Assembly: GCA_030247885.1 (NCBI GenBank)
Contig: JAPDRO010000005.1
Coordinates: 620,001-684,000 of the forward strand
DNA: 64,000 nucleotides
Direction: 5' to 3'
From: Taxawa tesnikishii (nom. ined.)
Lineage: Eukaryota; Ascomycota; Dothideomycetes; Dothideales
Shown here piece by piece: positions 1-12,123 of the stretch. The notes under the pieces are model-generated. The model was not told the origin of the DNA. It saw only the letters and a list, made by a program, of their open reading frames with translations, and did not search any database. Position numbers and translations under genes: made by a program. Position 1 is the first letter of the stretch. Every line of letters starts with the position of its first letter.

Positions 1-284
1 ACTTCTCTTCTCGTCTCCTCGTGTCTCTTCTTTCACGTACCCTCGCCCTTCTTTCCTAGAGATACCCCGCTGCAGCGTAAGTAAGCCGTCCCCTCGGACA
101 GCTCAGTCCCAGGCCCCCAAACTTTTTGCGCTGTAAGCTTGCAGCTACGTACTGCTAAACTTAGTTCAACACCACATCCCACCGCCTCTCAGACATTACA
201 ACTGCGACTTCTGCACATACTGACATCTCTCAGACATTGTAGCAATCCTCTAATCACCCTCCGCCCTCGACTTGCACATTCACA

Positions 285-2502
285 ATGCCCATGGCGGTCC
301 CAGCAGTGGGAGGCACCCCTTCTCAGGCCTCTACCTCCACTCCTCAGACCAACGGCCACACCAACGGAGCCAATGGCCAGCTCGACGCCAACGACAACAT
401 CAAGCGCTTCACTGCTCCAAGCAGGTCGCTGAGCCCACACCCTGACTACGCCCTCTTCCACCCAAAGACAAGATGTTTCGTCTAGTAAGTATACCCTTCT
501 ACGCGAAACACAGAGCCTGGAGGAGACCTGGCTAACCGCGTCTTCCCTTGACAGCGGCCTCCAGCCCAAGGCGGTGCAGGGTATGCTCGACTTCGACTTC
601 ATTTGCAAGCGTAGCACTCCTTCGGTTGCTGGTATCATCTACACTTTTGGTGGCCAGTTCGTTAGCAAGATGTGCGTACACCCCCGTGAGATAGTCTTGT
701 GACAGTGTTCTGATCTCCATGCAGGTACTGGGGTACTAGCGAGACTCTCCTTCCTGTCTACCAGGATGTGGCCAAGGCCATGGCCAAGCACCCTGACGTT
801 GACACCGTTGTGAACTTCGCCTCCTCCCGTTCCGTCTACAGCTCCACCATGGAGTTGATGAACTACCCCCAAATCAAGTCCATCGCCATCATCGCTGAGG
901 GTGTGCCGGAGAGGCGTGCTCGTGAGATCCTCCACGTCGCCAAGGAGAAGGGTATCACCATTATTGGTCCTGCTACCGTTGGTGGTATTAAGCCTGGTGC
1001 TTTCAAGATTGGTAACACCGGTGGTATGATGGACAACATTGTTGCCTCCAAGCTCTACCGCAAGGGTTCCGTCGGCTATGTTTCTAAGTCCGGTGGTATG
1101 TCCAACGAACTGAACAACATCATCTCTCAAACTACAGATGGTGTCCACGAGGGTATCGCCATTGGTGGTGACCGCTACCCCGGTACCACTTTCATCGACC
1201 ACCTCCTGCGTTATCAGGCCGATCCTGATTGCAAGATCCTCCTCTTGCTCGGTGAGGTTGGTGGTGTCGAGGAGTACCGTGTCATTGAAGCTGTGAAGAA
1301 CGGCACCATTACTAAGCCTCTCGTCGCCTGGGCCATCGGTACCTGCGCCAGCATGTTCAAGACTGAGGTACAGTTCGGTCACGCTGGTGCATCGGCCAAC
1401 TCTCAGCTTGAGACCGCTGCTAAGAAGAACGAGAGCATGAAGGCTGCCGGCATCTACGTTCCAGACACCTTCGAGGACCTCCCATCTGTCCTCAACCAGG
1501 TCTACCACAAGCTCGTCAAGGAGGGCACCATCAAGCCTCAGCCAGAGCCGGCTGTACCCAAGATCCCCATCGACTACTCCTGGGCCCAGGAGTTGGGTCT
1601 TATCCGTAAGCCCGCTGCCTTCATTTCCACTATCACCGACGACCGTGGCCAGGAGCTCCTGTACGCCGGAATGCCCATCTCCGACGTTTTCAAGGAGGAC
1701 ATTGGCATTGGTGGTGTCATGTCCCTTCTATGGTTCCGTCGCCGTTTGCCTCGCTATGCTAGCAAGTTCTTGGAGATGGTTCTCATGCTCACTGCTGACC
1801 ACGGTCCGGCCGTGTCTGGTGCCATGAACACCATTATCACTACGCGTGCCGGCAAGGATCTGATCAGCGCCCTGGTCTCTGGTCTCCTGACCATCGGATC
1901 TCGCTTTGGTGGTGCTCTTGACGGTGCTGCTGAGGAGTTTACCAAGGCCTTCGACAAGGGCATGAGCCCCCGTGACTTTGTTGACACTATGAGAAAGGAG
2001 AACAAGCTGAGTAAGTGCCTCGGATGATTTCAATCCGTAAAGTAGCGTGACTGACCACTTGATAGTCCCTGGTATTGGCCACAGAGTCAAGTCCCGGAAC
2101 AACCCCGATCTGCGTGTCACCCTCGTTAAGGAATTCGCCCACGCCAACTTCCCCAACACCACCCTCCTCGACTACGCTCTTGCCGTCGAGTCCGTCACCA
2201 CCTCCAAGAAGGACAACCTCATTCTGAACGTCGATGGTTGCGTTGCTGTCTGTTTCGTTGACTTGATGCGCAACTGCGGTGCTTTCTCCGCTGAGGAGGC
2301 CGAGGACTACCTTCGCATGGGAGTTCTCAACGGTCTCTTCGTTCTCGGAAGGAGTATCGGTCTTATTGCACACTTCCTCGACCAGAAGCGTCTGCGCACC
2401 GGTCTGTACCGCCACCCATGGGACGACATCACTTACCTCCTCCCAACCCTCGCCTCGGGCGCACCAGGCGCCGAGGGCCGTGTCGAGGTCAGCATGGCTT
2501 AG
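285..2502 (+). CDS. acl1: ATP-citrate lyase, citrate-synthase-type subunit (ACL1)
   Basis: Cytosolic enzyme half that makes acetyl-CoA and oxaloacetate from citrate, CoA and ATP, feeding lipid and sterol synthesis and histone acetylation. Exons 285-484, 555-671, 725-2010 and 2066-2502 give 679 residues (sum divisible by three), the usual length of the large fungal subunit. The N-terminal part is succinyl-CoA-synthetase-like, with the catalytic phospho-histidine in QFGHAGA (His about 325). The C-terminal third is citrate-synthase-like, starting near [15 protein letters not shown]. The ATG at 285 opens a low-complexity [10 protein letters not shown] leader typical of fungal orthologues. A CT-rich leader and a possible 5'UTR intron (77-144, gtaagtaag to cttgcag) precede it. 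In many filamentous ascomycetes the partner subunit gene lies next door, often divergently, so it may sit just left of the window (inference). Confidence 0.96.
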
Positions 2503-3072
2503 GTTACCTCTGAAGAGCATGGGAGCGGGGCTGCGAAGGGCGCTGGGGTGTAATGTTTTGAGGCTGTCCGGTGGTACTTGTTCACGCCACGGCTTTCTGC
2601 GGTTGACATTTGGGATGGAGTCAAGTCATGGGAATTCATCATGATGTCTTGTGTGTTTTGAGAAAGTCCTCTTTTTGTTAGAATGCACTGGCCGGCTGTA
2701 GCTGCTGTAGCAATATTGGGATAACCCTAGCAATGATAATTTGAAACTGTTATGTCTTCGTCTCCACAGCGTGGCTCGCTTTCACACCCGTGATTAGCGT
2801 AGCGTACTTCCACTCTAGATCTTTACAGTCCTGTCCTCTCACAATCTTGCCTCTTCTCCGTATCAATGCCAGGCCGACAGGCAGATGGCGGCCGCCACCT
2901 GCATCAACACCAGCACGTTGCTGGCACTCTATCGATAGCGTGTGGCCATGAGCTAGTCTTCAAAGGAATCAAGAAACATCCATGTGCATACATACTGTTA
3001 AATCTGGCTTAGTCTTACTCTTGTTACTCCCCGATCGGGCGACCTCCGCTGGCGGATGACCTCATCCAGCAT
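2503..3072. other. intergenic: acl1 3' region and next promoter
   Basis: Holds the acl1 3' untranslated region and the promoter of the radical SAM gene. No coding signal or repeat seen. Confidence 0.5.
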
Positions 3073-4346
3073 GTGAAACCCTTCTACACTCTCTACATTC
3101 TCAACAACGGCCATTACTATGCCGTCTTTGCCGTCGTTCGATCGATCATGCTCAGGACGCTCGTCGGACCGTCAAGAGCACCCACGACACTCGGGGCGGC
3201 AAAGCTATGTCGCAGTGCTCCAGCGCGCGGAATACGCCTGGCGCCGCCTTTCCTCCTCGACGATTACCTGCCGAGGTACCAACTTCTGAGCTCTTTGGAT
3301 GCGGCCAAGAAGAGGTCGCAAGCGTACGCGCATCTCTCTAATTGCAATCTCTGTCCGAGACTATGCGGCGTGAATCGTTTCGAGAAGACTGGCACTTGCT
3401 TGATCGGCAGCGATGTGACGGTGAATACGATTGCGCCGCATTTCGGCGAAGGTCAGGACATCTCATACCGGTCTAGACGCTGCTTGGATGTCCTGACGGT
3501 GTTCTAGAACCATGCATTCAAGGCCATAACGGCTCCGGAAGCGTGTTCTTCTCAGGCTGCAACCTCCGCTGCGTCTTCTGCCAGAACCACGATATAGCAC
3601 ACCAAAAGAACGGCTTTTCGTTAACACCAGAAGAGCTGGCTGAATGGTACGTCAAGCTGCAAGACGTTGGAGGTGTGCACAACATCAACCTGGTTACGCC
3701 TGAGCATGTCGTCCCTCAAGTCGTGCTCAGTATTCTACATGCGCGCGAGATCGGCCTGCGCGTCCCTGTTGTATACAACACTTCCAGCTTTGACTCGCTC
3801 GCTAGCCTTGAGCTACTCGATGGCCTCGTAGACATCTACCTCCCAGACTTCAAGGTCTGGAACAACGAGAGCTCCAAAAGGCTGCTCAAGGCAGACAACT
3901 ACGCTGAAGTAGCCATGGAGAGCATCAAAGCGATGCATGCACAGGTCGGAGATCTCTGCATGACGGCCGACGGTATCGCGAAGAAGGGCGTATTAGTCCG
4001 TCATCTCGTCATGCCAGGCAAGGAAGAGGAGGGCAGGCAGATCGTCGAATGGCTTGCAGAGAACGTCTCAAAAGATCTATACGTTCACGTCATGGAACAA
4101 TACCACCCTAGAGCACACGTGGGCAAGGAGAAGAGAGGCGGCAAGATGGACAGGGCGGGTGAGCTTGTGGAGCCCGGAGGACTGCCTCCCGATGCGAAGG
4201 CCAAAAAGCAGGTCCGGTACGCGGACATTAATCGCGCGGTGAACCATGAGGAGGTCGATTCCGTCACACAAGCGGCGAGAAATGCAGGGCTTTGGCGATT
4301 GCTTGAAGCTGAAGAGCATGCGGGCTCCTCGCCCTTCACCGTCTGA
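3073..4346 (+). CDS. radical SAM protein, PflX/COG1313-like, probably mitochondrial
   Basis: Radical S-adenosylmethionine iron-sulfur protein of the group annotated as pyruvate-formate-lyase-activating-enzyme homologues (PflX, COG1313). Its substrate is unknown. Exons 3073-3451 and 3508-4346 (56-nt intron) sum to 405 residues. The cluster-binding CX3CX2C motif is SGCNLRCVFCQN (Cys about 144, 148 and 151). It is preceded by a second cysteine-rich segment, CNLCPRLCGVNR, also typical of this group. The first ATG is at 3073. A second in-frame ATG at 3148 begins MLRTLVGPSRAPTTLG, a basic, acid-free stretch that looks like a mitochondrial presequence and may be the true start. No glycyl-radical enzyme partner is visible nearby. 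Family call is secure; function is not. Confidence 0.88.
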
Positions 4347-5150
4347 AGCGACCGCACCAGGAACCCTTGAGAGCGGCTCCCACTTGAAAACATCATGTGG
4401 TGGCAGAGAGTTCCGACGAATGCGTGAGGCGCGTGATTTCGGGATTGGCTTGCAGAGCACGGAACCACGATTTGTGTCTGTTCGACATCATGCTTGGTCA
4501 AACAGCAGCGCCTTTGTTGAAGCTGCATCCGCGCTTACGGCTTGTCTCGGCTTTCCTTTGTTCGACCGCAAGACCGGAGCTGTCAACGCGCGAACGAAAC
4601 TGCAGCACCGAGGACGTGATGTCTCTGGCGTTGCGGGACCCCTCGAAGAATGTTCCGAAAGCCTAGTTGGGGCACTTTCAATTCTATACGTGAGTAGTTT
4701 ATACAAGGTAGACACTTTGAGACCAATTCCCAATCATACAGCCATCAATCATGCTCTGTTCTCATTTCCACCATCCTTTGTTCTGTTTGCGTCCTACCAA
4801 GGTGCCACTGTCTGAAAGGCAGATTACATGCGATGTCGATGAAAGAAATTACTGTTGGCCATCAAGCTCACAGCTGAGCGCCTAGCACGCGAGTGCTTCA
4901 CTCTCTTTTAACCATTCCCAAGCTTCCTGCACACGGAAGCAACTCAAGCTATTGCAATTCCTGAGTTGGAGTAGATGGTGAAGACAGGCGTGAAACAAGT
5001 CTCAAATTTCCAGGGTCAGCTCAATCTCTGTCTGCGTCCAGCTTCTCTCAACCGCCACAAAGAGAAATCGCGGCTCCATCCACTCTCAAAAACAGACAGC
5101 TTCTAGATCCACACCGGCATCACCGTGGAGAAACCGCAACAACGCACACC
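4347..5150. other. intergenic, no gene recognised
   Basis: About 800 bases with only short overlapping frames lacking introns or recognisable protein features. Probably the 3' end of the radical SAM gene and the promoter of the next gene. Confidence 0.45.
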
Positions 5151-6168
5151 ATGGCCGACCCCTAGCATTCCTCTCTTTGCTCTGGCGACAACAGCAATAC
5201 CTGTTGAACCAAATCCAGAGCTCATTCCGGTACGGCGAGCGCCTGCAGCGCAAGCACGACAGATTCCAATGTGCCGGCTCGAACGCAGATAGCACCCGTA
5301 CGCTCCGCAAGCGTGCCAAGTGGAACGCTTCTCGTGCCCGTAAAGCCATCCGCGAGAACGAAACCGAAAGATGGAATCTCTATGAGCATTTGAGGATGTG
5401 TCAGAACCAGCTTCTGATGACGCAACACGCGGCAATGGTGGACAACGCTGCTCTCTTCGGAACGGAGTTGGGAATAGGGATGCCGCTGCAGGGCTCTCAA
5501 GCTTGGCCAACACTGCTGTGGGATGTTACTTCGCCAGTCCATCCGAGCGTTCCGCAAGAGGAGGCGCTCCCGCAGGAGCATCCGGACCCTGCGCAGACTC
5601 CAAGCGCCACAGCAGCTCGTCGCGACCAAAGTCCCGTCTCTCACGCACCGTCTACGGATTCAGGCTTCCACGAACCACCTCTGTACGCCCAACCTCTAGA
5701 CCTGGATCTCGGCTACGAGAGCCCGGAACACGTGTTTGCGCACGAGTTACTGTTCCCCACGAACGGCTCGACGGTACGCCGCCACCCGCGTCCAAGAAAC
5801 CAGCACCCGTGCCTCTGACCGCGGGTCCGACGACAAGAGAGGCAGCCTCAGCGCCCACAGACCTCGACCCCACGGCCCCGGAATTCGTGTCCCCGGCCTC
5901 ACCTACCGAATTCGAGCGTGCGCAGAAGCGGGCCGGGAGGAGGTACTCGGAGGCGGCTGTGCAGCTCCTCGAGTACAGGCTTGCGCATCCGAAGGGCCCT
6001 GCTAAGCCGAAGAGGCCGAATCTGCCGAGGGGTCGGAGTTTGGATGTTGTGAGCCCGACGTGTGTGAGCCCCGGTCTGGCGCCGGACAGTCCGAGGAGCC
6101 CGATGAGCCCGAGGAGCTCGAAGGGTGTGCTAAGTCCTGGACTGGAGAGGGTGGAGGAGACGAGGTGA
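5151..6168 (+). CDS. uncharacterised basic/proline-serine-rich protein, frame broken twice
   Basis: I do not recognise this protein. The ATG at 5151 (MADP...) meets TAG after four codons, but one extra C in the C4 run 5159-5162 joins it to a long frame with hydrophobic and glutamine-rich residues (LLWRQQQYLLNQIQ) and then a charged, coiled-coil-like segment. A second jump at the C4 run 5755-5758 leads into the final frame, which ends in a proline-directed tail (SPRSPMSPRSSKG) just before the stop at 6168. With both bases added the length is 1020 nt, 339 residues, with no intron. Both breaks have the same form as eleven others in this window, so I read it as an intact gene in an error-containing assembly. 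A real pseudogene is possible. Confidence 0.5.
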
Positions 6169-6532
6169 GGGGACGTGTTGGGGAATGGTGGACGAATCCG
6201 ATCCTTTGCGTGATGTCGAGGTTGATCACCCGCGGGTCTGGCGCTCACGGGGAGTGTGGCGTTTGGTTCAAGATGTGGTTGTGTTATTTCTTTTGGAAGT
6301 CGTGTTGTATGCAGGTTTATGTGTACGGAGAGGCCGTAGTAAGGTATTTGGCTGCCAAACGATGCGTTTCGAACGAATACGAAAGGACTAGACTCATTGC
6401 ACATGTGTACTAGATACCAAAGATAAACAATCATGACAATAGTAGTTTCGAGTCTCATACGCCGGTTTCCAGTGGATGATTCGCTCGTACACAGAGTCCG
6501 TTAAAACAGGAACGGCAGGTGTGACAAGTGGA

Positions 6533-7596
6533 TCAGAACGTCTCACCAATATCTCTGTCAAAGAAACGAGCGTCTTCCCTCCATTTAGACGGTGGATCCC
6601 GCATCGTCTTGTCTCCACTCTCTTGAAGAAACTCAAGCAAATCTGTGTGACTAGAATTCTTCTCTCCAGTGGTACCACTGCCAGGGACACTCTTTTCAGT
6701 TCTCTCAGCAGCCTGTCCAACGCGCTCTTCCTCGCCCTTCCCTTTCCACTTCTCCGACGCTGGCGGATTCCGCAACCTCGCCGTCGCGCCATCGGCACCC
6801 TCGCCCTTTCCCGATACAGTCGTCGGACTCCCGCCCGGGACCGGCGTTGGCGCAAAACTATCGTAATCCGGGCTCGAAACCATCCTCTCTATCTCCTCGA
6901 CCCACGCCTGTGCCCAGTCCCCCTCGATGTAGACATCCCTCGCCGCGGCCGTGTCCTGGAAGAAGACCAGAGCCTGACGGTCCTTGGCGCACTTGTACAG
7001 TACCATGCCGGCGTAAAAGTTGCAGCGTGCGATCAGCGGTTTGTAGTTCATTTCCTCGGCTAGCAGGGTGGCCTTCCTCGCCGTGTAGTCGGCGTATCCG
7101 AGATCGGCCTTGCTGGGTTTGGGGAGGGTGACTATGGCGATGACGCGCAGGAGGTGCGCTTTGATTTTCAGTTCGAGGAGTTGGTGCTTGGTGCTGCCGG
7201 GGAAGATGAAGCGGTCGCTGGCGCCCGATGGGATGCCCTTGGGTGCGTTGCGGTCGAAGGATGGATGGCGGCACTTGATGGCTGGTTGGGTGGAGTATGT
7301 TCGGGTCGGATTGAGCGAAGCTGTTTGCGGTGCTGTTGCGTTTTCGGAGAGATCTGCTGAACTTGTTGCGCCGCTGCGACGCGTATTCCCTGCCTGGTCA
7401 TCTTCTCCAGGAGGTGGCGGTGACGGTGGCGGTGACGGTGGCGGTGACGGTGACGGTGACGGTTGGGCCGTATCAATGGACCCTTCTTGGATCGGCAGAA
7501 AGGGTAGCAAGCCGGCAGCTGCGGCCTTTTAGCTTCAATCATCGCATTCAGGTCGACTTGAGGCCCGAGTTGGTCAAATGTCATTGTCGAATTCAT
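6533..7596 (-). CDS. uncharacterised protein with proline-rich N-terminus and TPR-like segment
   Basis: Not a family I can name. The ATG at 7596 starts MNSTMTFDQLGPQVDLNAM. The frame then shifts at a T4 run on the plus strand (7527-7530), and one added base joins it to the main frame (EAKKAAAAGLLPFLP). A Ser-Pro repeat encoded by a 6/12-bp minisatellite follows, then a more conserved-looking core (STKHQLLELKIKAHLLRVIA, and YKPLIARCNFYAGMVLYKCA) resembling TPR helices, and a disordered Lys/Glu-rich C-terminus ending at 6533. It is convergent with the gene at 5151-6168, with about 360 bases between the stops. About 354 residues after correction. Confidence 0.6.
7413..7464. repeat. coding minisatellite GGTGGCGGTGAC/GGTGAC
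   Basis: Tandem 6/12-bp units inside the gene at 6533-7596. On the minus strand they encode a run of Ser-Pro and Ser-Pro-Pro-Pro units. Copy number is likely variable between strains. Confidence 0.85.
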
Positions 7597-8589
7597 CTTA
7601 GACGACCCTTCAGTTCAAGTTGCTTCAATGTAGCGATCATGGATGCTGTGAAGCACTTGCTTGAGTTTGCAACCCTGTATGGGAGAAGGCTCTCCGTGAT
7701 GCAGTCATTGCAAGGTAGTGTACGCATTCTTTCAGGGTATCCATCGATTGGATTCTTTGTATAAAGGAAACCCGTTCGCCGGATTTGTTCGCACTCATCG
7801 CAAGCTCCACCATGCCGAGAGCAGTATGATCTTGATTGTTGGAAGTACAAAGAGATAAAATGCGGTCCAGAAATGAACCTAGACCATCGCGAGAGCTAGA
7901 GGTAGAAGATGGAATCGAAGAGATCATGGTATTCCACAGCGAGTTTAAAGGAAGGATGGTATGGATATTCTCCAAGAGAGAGCACCGCCTGAGCCGCTTG
8001 ACCACAGTGTCGCTGCTTGACGACGCTGCTAGGAGAGCAAACAAAGAGAAATCCCGTTGCTCTGCGCAATCTCTTCTTGTAAGAGAAAATAGCGCAGTTA
8101 GGGGCTTGGATGATGCTCGAAATGCTCGGAATGCTCATGTGGCCATCTTCGTGGCCTGAAGAAGCGAAGAGAGTAACGCGGGCATAGTCCGCCAGCTTAT
8201 CCAGTATTGCATATGTGTTGATACTGAGGGAATTTGCCAGCATGCCAGCCTCACCGCCTACGGTAGCGTGATTTCTGGGAGATATAATCCGCGCTCTGCC
8301 TCGTTGTACGGCTATATCGCCATCTCATCAAGGAAAGAGACCGAAGAGACGTCGGCCGAGAGAACGCCATAGACAGAGGCCTCCACTGGGCATGATCGGT
8401 TTGTTGCTGGCCTTCAACGGGGTCCGCCCTCCGTATCCTGTCTGTCATCCACGGGTCAAGGGGCACCCCACAATGATCCGCAGCAAGCTTTTTGACCGAC
8501 CTCGTCCTGTCCTCCTCCTATTTTCGTATACCGCACATTCAGCTAGCCGCGCACCACGCAGTCAAGCCCATAAACGCCGGAAGCTCACC

Positions 8590-8635
8590 GAGCTGACCAA
8601 GCTGACCAAGCTGCTCAAGCTGCTCAAGCTGCTCC
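8590..8635. repeat. short tandem repeat (CTGACCAAG / CTGCTCAAG)
   Basis: Nine-base units alternate CTGACCAAG and CTGCTCAAG. It lies in non-coding sequence as far as I can tell. Confidence 0.7.
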
Positions 8636-9039
8636 GTCGGAGGAGAGAACGAGCATTGGAAGCGTGCATGGATCTCGGCTGCGGGAGTGTGCAGAATGAG
8701 GGGCAGGTCGATGCTCGACGTCATCATCATCCGATTCATCCCATCCCACTTCGTTCCACCCCACTTGTTCATCCACTGTCTGATGGAACAGAAAGGCAAA
8801 GCCGCCTTCCTCACGTCTTAGGCGCCCTTGTGCATGGCTAGCGTTCCTGCATCAGGAACAGACTGCTGAACGCGCGCCCTATGCTGTGCCACGGGGTTAC
8901 TCAGCTTCGGGGCTAGATGACGGATCGCCAGCCTTCATCGGTAACGAGGATTGCGGTCCAGCCCAGGCAAAAGCCGTCGACCGATGCAGGCATATGAGGC
9001 CGAGCAAAATGGCTCACTTACCTCACGTCGTGTTCACTG

Positions 9040-9162
9040 ATTGGCTCGTTCGACCCTGGGGATGCAGGACGGAGACGGCATACGTACCGGGTCTTAGAGG
9101 GAAACCGCTTTCACAGACCACTCTATGCTAACTACCGACCCTTGGCTCACTCCACGTATAAG
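9040..9162 (+). promoter_or_regulatory. EGT1 core promoter elements
   Basis: An inverted CCAAT box (ATTGG, 9040-9044) lies about 180 bases, and a TATA-like tataag (9157-9162) about 65 bases, upstream of the EGT1 ATG. Motif matches only. Confidence 0.3.
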
Positions 9163-9224
9163 AGTACCATACACCATCACACCATCGACTGCGCATTCTG
9201 CAACATATTACGTTATTCGCGACC

Positions 9225-12123
9225 ATGGCTGCTACAGATAGCGGTGCTCCCCAGCGCCCAAGTCTTCCAACATCATCGACATCCGTCAGGATGGAGCTCT
9301 CACTCCTCTGGCCGAACAGATCCGCACAGGTCTGAAGGTCAAGGAAGGCCAAGAGAAGAGATTGCCTACATTGCTGTTGTACAACGAGAAGGGTCTGAAG
9401 CTGTTTGAGAAAATCACATACCTGGAGGAATACTACCTCACCAACTCAGAGATTGAGGTCTTGGAGAGCTACGCTGATCGCATTGCGGAGCGTATTGCCC
9501 TTGAACCGGACTCTATTGTAGTTGAGCTGGGCAGCGGGTATGCGTCCTGCGAGGAACCTGTCAATTGACCCACGTGCGCTGCGGACACTGACACCAACCC
9601 AGCAACCTTCGTAAGGTAAATATCCTCCTGGAGGCACTGGAACGAAAGGGCAAGGATGTTTCCTACTTTGCACTGGACCTGGACCGCACTGAGCTGGAGC
9701 GTACCCTTGCTGGTGTACCTCAATACAAGCACGTCAAATGCTTCGGGCTTCTCGGTACCTATGATGAAGGTCTGGTCTGGCTGAAGAAGCCCGAGAACTT
9801 CAAGAAGCCTAAGACCATTCTGTCTCTAGGATCTAGCATCGGCAACTTCAACAGAAATGAAGCAGCCGAATTTCTCCATCAATTTGCAGACATACTGGGT
9901 CCCAATGATACAATGCTTCTAGGAGTGGACGGCTGCGTCAACGCAGACAAGGTATATCATGCATACAACGACCGTGAGGGCTTGACGCACGAGTTCATCC
10001 TGAACGGGCTGCGGCACGCAAATGAGCTTCTTGGTCGCGAGGTGTTCCATGTTGAGGACTGGGAAGTCATCGGCGAATACGACGAAGAGGCAGGTCGTCA
10101 CCATGCGTTCGTCACGCCCAAGAAGGATGTTGAGGTCGAGGGTGTTCGCATTCCCGCCGGAGAGAGGGTCCGCATTGAAGAAAGCTACAAGTACGACAGG
10201 GCACAATGCGAAGCTCTTTGGTCCGCTTCTGGTGTCACTGAGGGCGCCACATGGACGAATGCTGGTGGCTTCTATGGTGGGTGTTTGAGCATTGACTAGG
10301 CGATGACTCTTCTCGAGTCGATGGAGCAATACCCTCTGTATTTGTGGTGCTGGACTGACATGCTGTAGCTCTGCATTTGCTCAACAGGCCAAGGGTCTCA
10401 TATTCGACGAATCCAGAGATCTACGCCTCTCAACCGGTGCCTGACATGGCGAACTGGGAAGAGCTTTGGGCTGCATGGGACACGGTTACTCAAGAGATGA
10501 TACCAAAAGAGGAATTGCTTGCCCAGCCCATCAAGCTGAGAAATGCGTGCATCTTCTATCTTGGTCATATCCCAACATTCCTCGATATCCACCTTACTCG
10601 GGCCACGCACGACAAGCCGACGGAACCCAGCTACTATCCGCAAATCTTCGAACGCGGCATTGACCCTGACGTCGACGACCCGGACAAGTGCCACTCGCAC
10701 AGCGAGATTCCAGATTCTTGGCCACCAGCTCCCGAAATTCTGGACTTCCAGTCCAAGGTTCGCATGAGAACCAAGAGGCTCTACTCTTCAGGCCAGGCCA
10801 CCAGCGACAAGGCCATCGCTCGGGCATTGTGGCTTGGTTACGAGCATGAAATTATGCATCTCGAAACCCTCCTCTATATGCTTATCCAGAGCGACAAGAC
10901 ATTGCCTCCATCGAGCACGATCCGACCTGACTTCCAGGAGATCGCCAAGCAGGCGAAGCAGAACGCAGTTGAGAATCAATGGTTCCAAATTCCAGCTCAA
11001 GATATCACTATCGGTCTGAACGATCCAGACGACAACTCCGGTCCGGAACATTACTTTGGCTGGGACAACGAGAGGCCGGAGCGGAAGATCCACGTTGGCG
11101 CTTTCTCCGCCAAGGCAAGGCCAATCACGAACGGCGAGTATGCACAATACTTGGAAAGTAACAACAAGAAGCAACTCCCGACTTCATGGTCCTCATACGA
11201 AACGAATGGCGTCAACGGACATGCCAATGATAGTGGTGATGTTGACGGCACTGCTAGCCCAAGTTCCAAGTTCTTGCACGGCAAGACCATTCGTACCGTC
11301 TACGGTATGATTCCACTCCAATACGCATTGGACTGGCCTGTGGCTGCATCCTACGACGAACTTGCCGGTTGCGCTCGATGGATGGGTGGTCGTATTCCAA
11401 CCATGGAAGAAACACGAAGCATCTATCACTACGCTGAAGAGAACAGGAAGAAAGATGTCGAGAAAGCCTTGGGAAAGACGATTCCGGCAGTCAACGGGTA
11501 GGACAAATATCAACGCAGGCACCTCTTGCTGCGCAAACTGACAAGATGTAGCCACCTCCTCAATGACGGTGTTGAGGAATCTCCACCATCCGCTCTTTCC
11601 CGCAATGCCTCTTCCAAGCTTGCATCCACCCTGAACCCTCACGATCTTTTCATCAATCTTCAAGGTCCGAATGTGGGTTTCAAGCACTGGCATCCCATGC
11701 CCGTCACTCAGAACGGAGGCAAGCTCTCAGGCCAGAGTGGCATGGGCGGTGTCTGGGAGTGGACTAGCACGGTTTTGGAGAGGCATGACGGGTTCGAGCC
11801 GATGCAGCTTTACCCCGGTTATACAGGTATGCAAACCCTGCGGTTACTCTTGTTTTCGTATATCGGACAGACAGTATCAAAAGGAAAGGGGCTGTGGAAC
11901 TGCCGAGATTAACGTTCTTCGTAGCGGATTTCTTTGACGGGAAACATAATATCGTCTTAGGTGGTTCTTGGGCTACTCATCCTAGAATTGCAGGACGCAA
12001 GAGTTTGTAAGCACAACACCACGCCTGCGAAAAGGACCCCAAAACTGACCCGGCAGTGTGAATTGGTACCAACGCAACTACCCTTACGTCTGGGCCGGAG
12101 CTCGCCTGGTTAAGGACAATTGA
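9225..12123 (+). CDS. EGT1: ergothioneine biosynthesis protein 1 (EgtD-EgtB fusion)
   Basis: Bifunctional enzyme that trimethylates histidine to hercynine and then couples it to cysteine through an iron-dependent sulfoxide synthase step. Exons 9225-9537, 9603-10276, 10369-11497, 11552-11826, 11925-12006 and 12057-12123. The N-terminal methyltransferase shows LPTLLLYNEKGLKLFEKIT and VELGSG. The middle DinB-like domain carries the iron-binding HX3HXE (GYEHEIMHLETLLY). The C-terminal FGE-sulfatase domain has GGVWEWTSTV and ends NYPYVWAGARLVKDN. The first coding segment (ATG 9225) is out of frame with the rest until one C is added to the C4 run at 9249-9252; no intron could fit there. The corrected CDS is 2541 nt, 846 residues, normal for the family. 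Confidence 0.95.

Larger units (their letters stand above)
7597..9224. other. intergenic, 1.6 kb, doubtful frames only
   Basis: On the minus strand an ATG at 8243 opens 115 codons and an overlapping frame (to 7637) reads serine-rich sequence with LLENIHTILPLNSLW. They do not join by an intron or by the one-base addition that repairs other genes here, so no gene is called. The right end is the EGT1 promoter. Confidence 0.4.

Noticed and set aside
639-1508. 289-codon minus-strand open frame
   Set aside because: Antisense of the acl1 coding exon; strong third-position C/G preference opens the opposite strand.
7637-8243. Two overlapping minus-strand frames with serine-rich sequence
   Set aside because: Not joinable by an intron or by a one-base addition, no family motif; left as non-coding.
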